Assembly (NCBI GenBank): GCA_030620925.1
Contig: JAUXIQ010000096.1
Location: 1-7,139 of the forward strand
DNA from: Nitrospinota bacterium
Lineage (GTDB): Bacteria; JAUXIQ01
Length of the DNA: 7,139 bases
Reading direction: 5' to 3'
Shown: piece by piece, positions 6,298 to 7,139 of the stretch
Numbering within the stretch: position 1 is the first letter of the stretch
Layout of the letters: every line of letters begins with the position of its first letter
Position numbers and translations under genes: made by a program
Notes under the pieces: generated by a model
The model's database searches: none
Seen by the model: the letters and a program-made list of their open reading frames with translations, nothing else
What the model was told of the DNA's origin: nothing

Positions 6298-7139
6298 CTA
6301 CTTCGCAATGCCATACTCTTTTAAAAGCTTCTCCATATAATCGAAGCGCTTGTTGCAAATTTCCACTTTCTTTTCAGTCTCTTCGTGCACCACCTTGACG
6401 TCTACCTGTTTCCGCGCCACTCCGGTATCCATGGCCGCTTTGGCCACGGCGGCGGCCTCGGTGGGCATCACCCTGGGGTCCACCGGCGAGGTGATAATAT
6501 AATCTTCCTTAAGCTCGTTTTCCGAAACGAGACCCGCTATGGCATGAGCGGCGGCCACCATCATCTCCTCGTTAACGTCGGTGGCCCTCACATCGAGAGC
6601 GCCCCTGAAGATACCCGGAAAACCCAGAACGTTATTCATCTGGTTCGGGTAGTCCGACCGGCCGGTGGCCACTATCGCGGCGCCTGCCTCCTGGGCATCT
6701 TCAGGCATTATTTCAGGTTCGGGGTTTGCCATGGCCATGATTATGGGGGCCGGACTCATCGATTTCACCATATCCTGATCGACCTGTTTGGCTATGGAGA
6801 GCCCCATGAAAACATCCGCCCCCTGCATGGCGTCGGCCAGTGAGCCCCTGATTTTGTCCAGGTTGGTTATCTCGGCGACCTCATCCTTGAAAGGATTCAT
6901 GTTCTCCTCACGGCCTTTATAGATCGCCCCCCTCGTGTCGCACAAAATTATGTCCTCAACTCCAGCGTTATGCAACAATAGGGCGCAGGCGATACCGCTT
7001 GCCCCGGCTCCGTTAACTACAACCTTGACATTCTTCATCTCTTTGCCGGACACTTTCAGGGCGTTTATCATGCCCGCCAGGACGACTACCGCCGTCCCGT
7101 GCTGGTCGTCGTGGAACACCGGAATGTCCATTTCTTTGC
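6298..7139 (-). CDS. Malic enzyme (malate dehydrogenase, oxaloacetate-decarboxylating), 5' part outside window
   Basis: C-terminal two thirds of a short bacterial-type malic enzyme, which interconverts malate and pyruvate + CO2 with NAD(P). The reading frame is open to the right edge (codons GAA and AAA precede the ATG at 7131), so that ATG is internal. The N-terminal substrate domain with the catalytic Tyr and Lys, probably 110-130 residues, lies outside. Counting from the ATG at 7131, FHDDQHGT (6-13) carries the metal-binding aspartates, NGAGASGIA (40-48) is the nucleotide-binding loop, and CDTRGAIYKGR (64-74) has D65 at the end of the second beta strand, which favours NAD over NADP (inference). 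MANPEPE (134-140) and TGRSDYPNQMNN are further family signatures. The protein ends with a charged helical tail. The TAG stop at 6300-6298 is 94 bases before fumB. In this setting it may supply malate to fumarase by reductive carboxylation of pyruvate, or drain malate to pyruvate. Confidence 0.93.
   Translation of the reverse strand, partial: KEMDIPVFHDDQHGTAVVVLAGMINALKVSGKEMKNVKVVVNGAGASGIACALLLHNAGVEDIILCDTRGAIYKGREENMNPFKDEVAEITNLDKIRGSLADAMQGADVFMGLSIAKQVDQDMVKSMSPAPIIMAMANPEPEIMPEDAQEAGAAIVATGRSDYPNQMNNVLGFPGIFRGALDVRATDVNEEMMVAAAHAIAGLVSENELKEDYIITSPVDPRVMPTEAAAVAKAAMDTGVARKQVDVKVVHEETEKKVEICNKRFDYMEKLLKEYGIAK

Noticed and set aside
6291-6298. GCGGCCGC palindrome at the end of the malic enzyme gene as a cloning scar
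   Set aside because: The palindrome matches a NotI site, but a similar one occurs naturally inside korB near position 30 and the flanks are ordinary, so chance in GC-rich sequence explains it.
7129-7131. ATG at 7131 as the true start of the malic enzyme
   Set aside because: It lies directly before the conserved FHDDQHGT metal-binding motif, which is internal in malic enzymes, and the frame stays open to the window edge.

Overview
The window looks like bacterial chromosome from an obligate or near-obligate anaerobe. Every gene lies on the minus strand, so transcription runs from position 7139 towards position 1. All eight genes are central-carbon or electron-transfer enzymes: a ferredoxin-dependent 2-oxoacid oxidoreductase, an oxygen-labile class I fumarase subunit, and a fumarate reductase/succinate dehydrogenase whose third subunit is HdrB-like. 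By eye the base composition is slightly GC-rich (not computed). The gene set would fit anaerobic Chloroflexota (Dehalococcoidia-like), Desulfobacterota or similar sediment lineages, but the sequence alone does not settle the taxon.

Layout in the direction of transcription: (1) the C-terminal two thirds of a malic enzyme, open at the window edge (7139-6298). (2) A 94-base gap, then the class I fumarase beta subunit (6203-5646). (3) The flavoprotein (5640-3919), iron-sulfur (3917-2970) and CCG-domain HdrB-like (2970-2092) subunits of a fumarate reductase/succinate dehydrogenase, separated by 5 bases, separated by 1 base, and overlapping by 1 base, so clearly one operon with fumB. (4) A strong hairpin with a T-rich tail at 2045-2006, read as a rho-independent terminator. 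(5) A second group: the small 2x[4Fe-4S] ferredoxin subunit korD (1972-1763), a 115-base gap, korA (1647-502), and korB (509-1), which overlaps korA by 8 bases and runs off the left edge. No stretch without a gene exceeds 119 bases.

Together the genes outline one arm of a reductive TCA route: pyruvate + CO2 to malate (malic enzyme), malate to fumarate (fumarase), fumarate to succinate (FrdA/FrdB/HdrB-like), and, after activation to succinyl-CoA by an enzyme not in this window, succinyl-CoA + CO2 to 2-oxoglutarate (KorDAB). Every step is reversible in principle, so the set could equally run oxidatively; direction is not readable from sequence.

The most distinctive feature is the fumarate reductase/succinate dehydrogenase. 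Its iron-sulfur subunit has an extra cysteine (C209) where classical enzymes have none, predicting a second [4Fe-4S] cluster instead of the usual [3Fe-4S]. It also has a C-terminal extension of roughly 75 residues compared with E. coli SdhB. It is followed by an HdrB-like protein with two complete CCG cysteine sets instead of hydrophobic membrane-anchor subunits. This is the architecture known from type E (SdhE-type) enzymes and thiol:fumarate reductase; the physiological electron partner here is open. I see no mobile elements, RNA genes, CRISPR arrays or evidently novel defence-type system.
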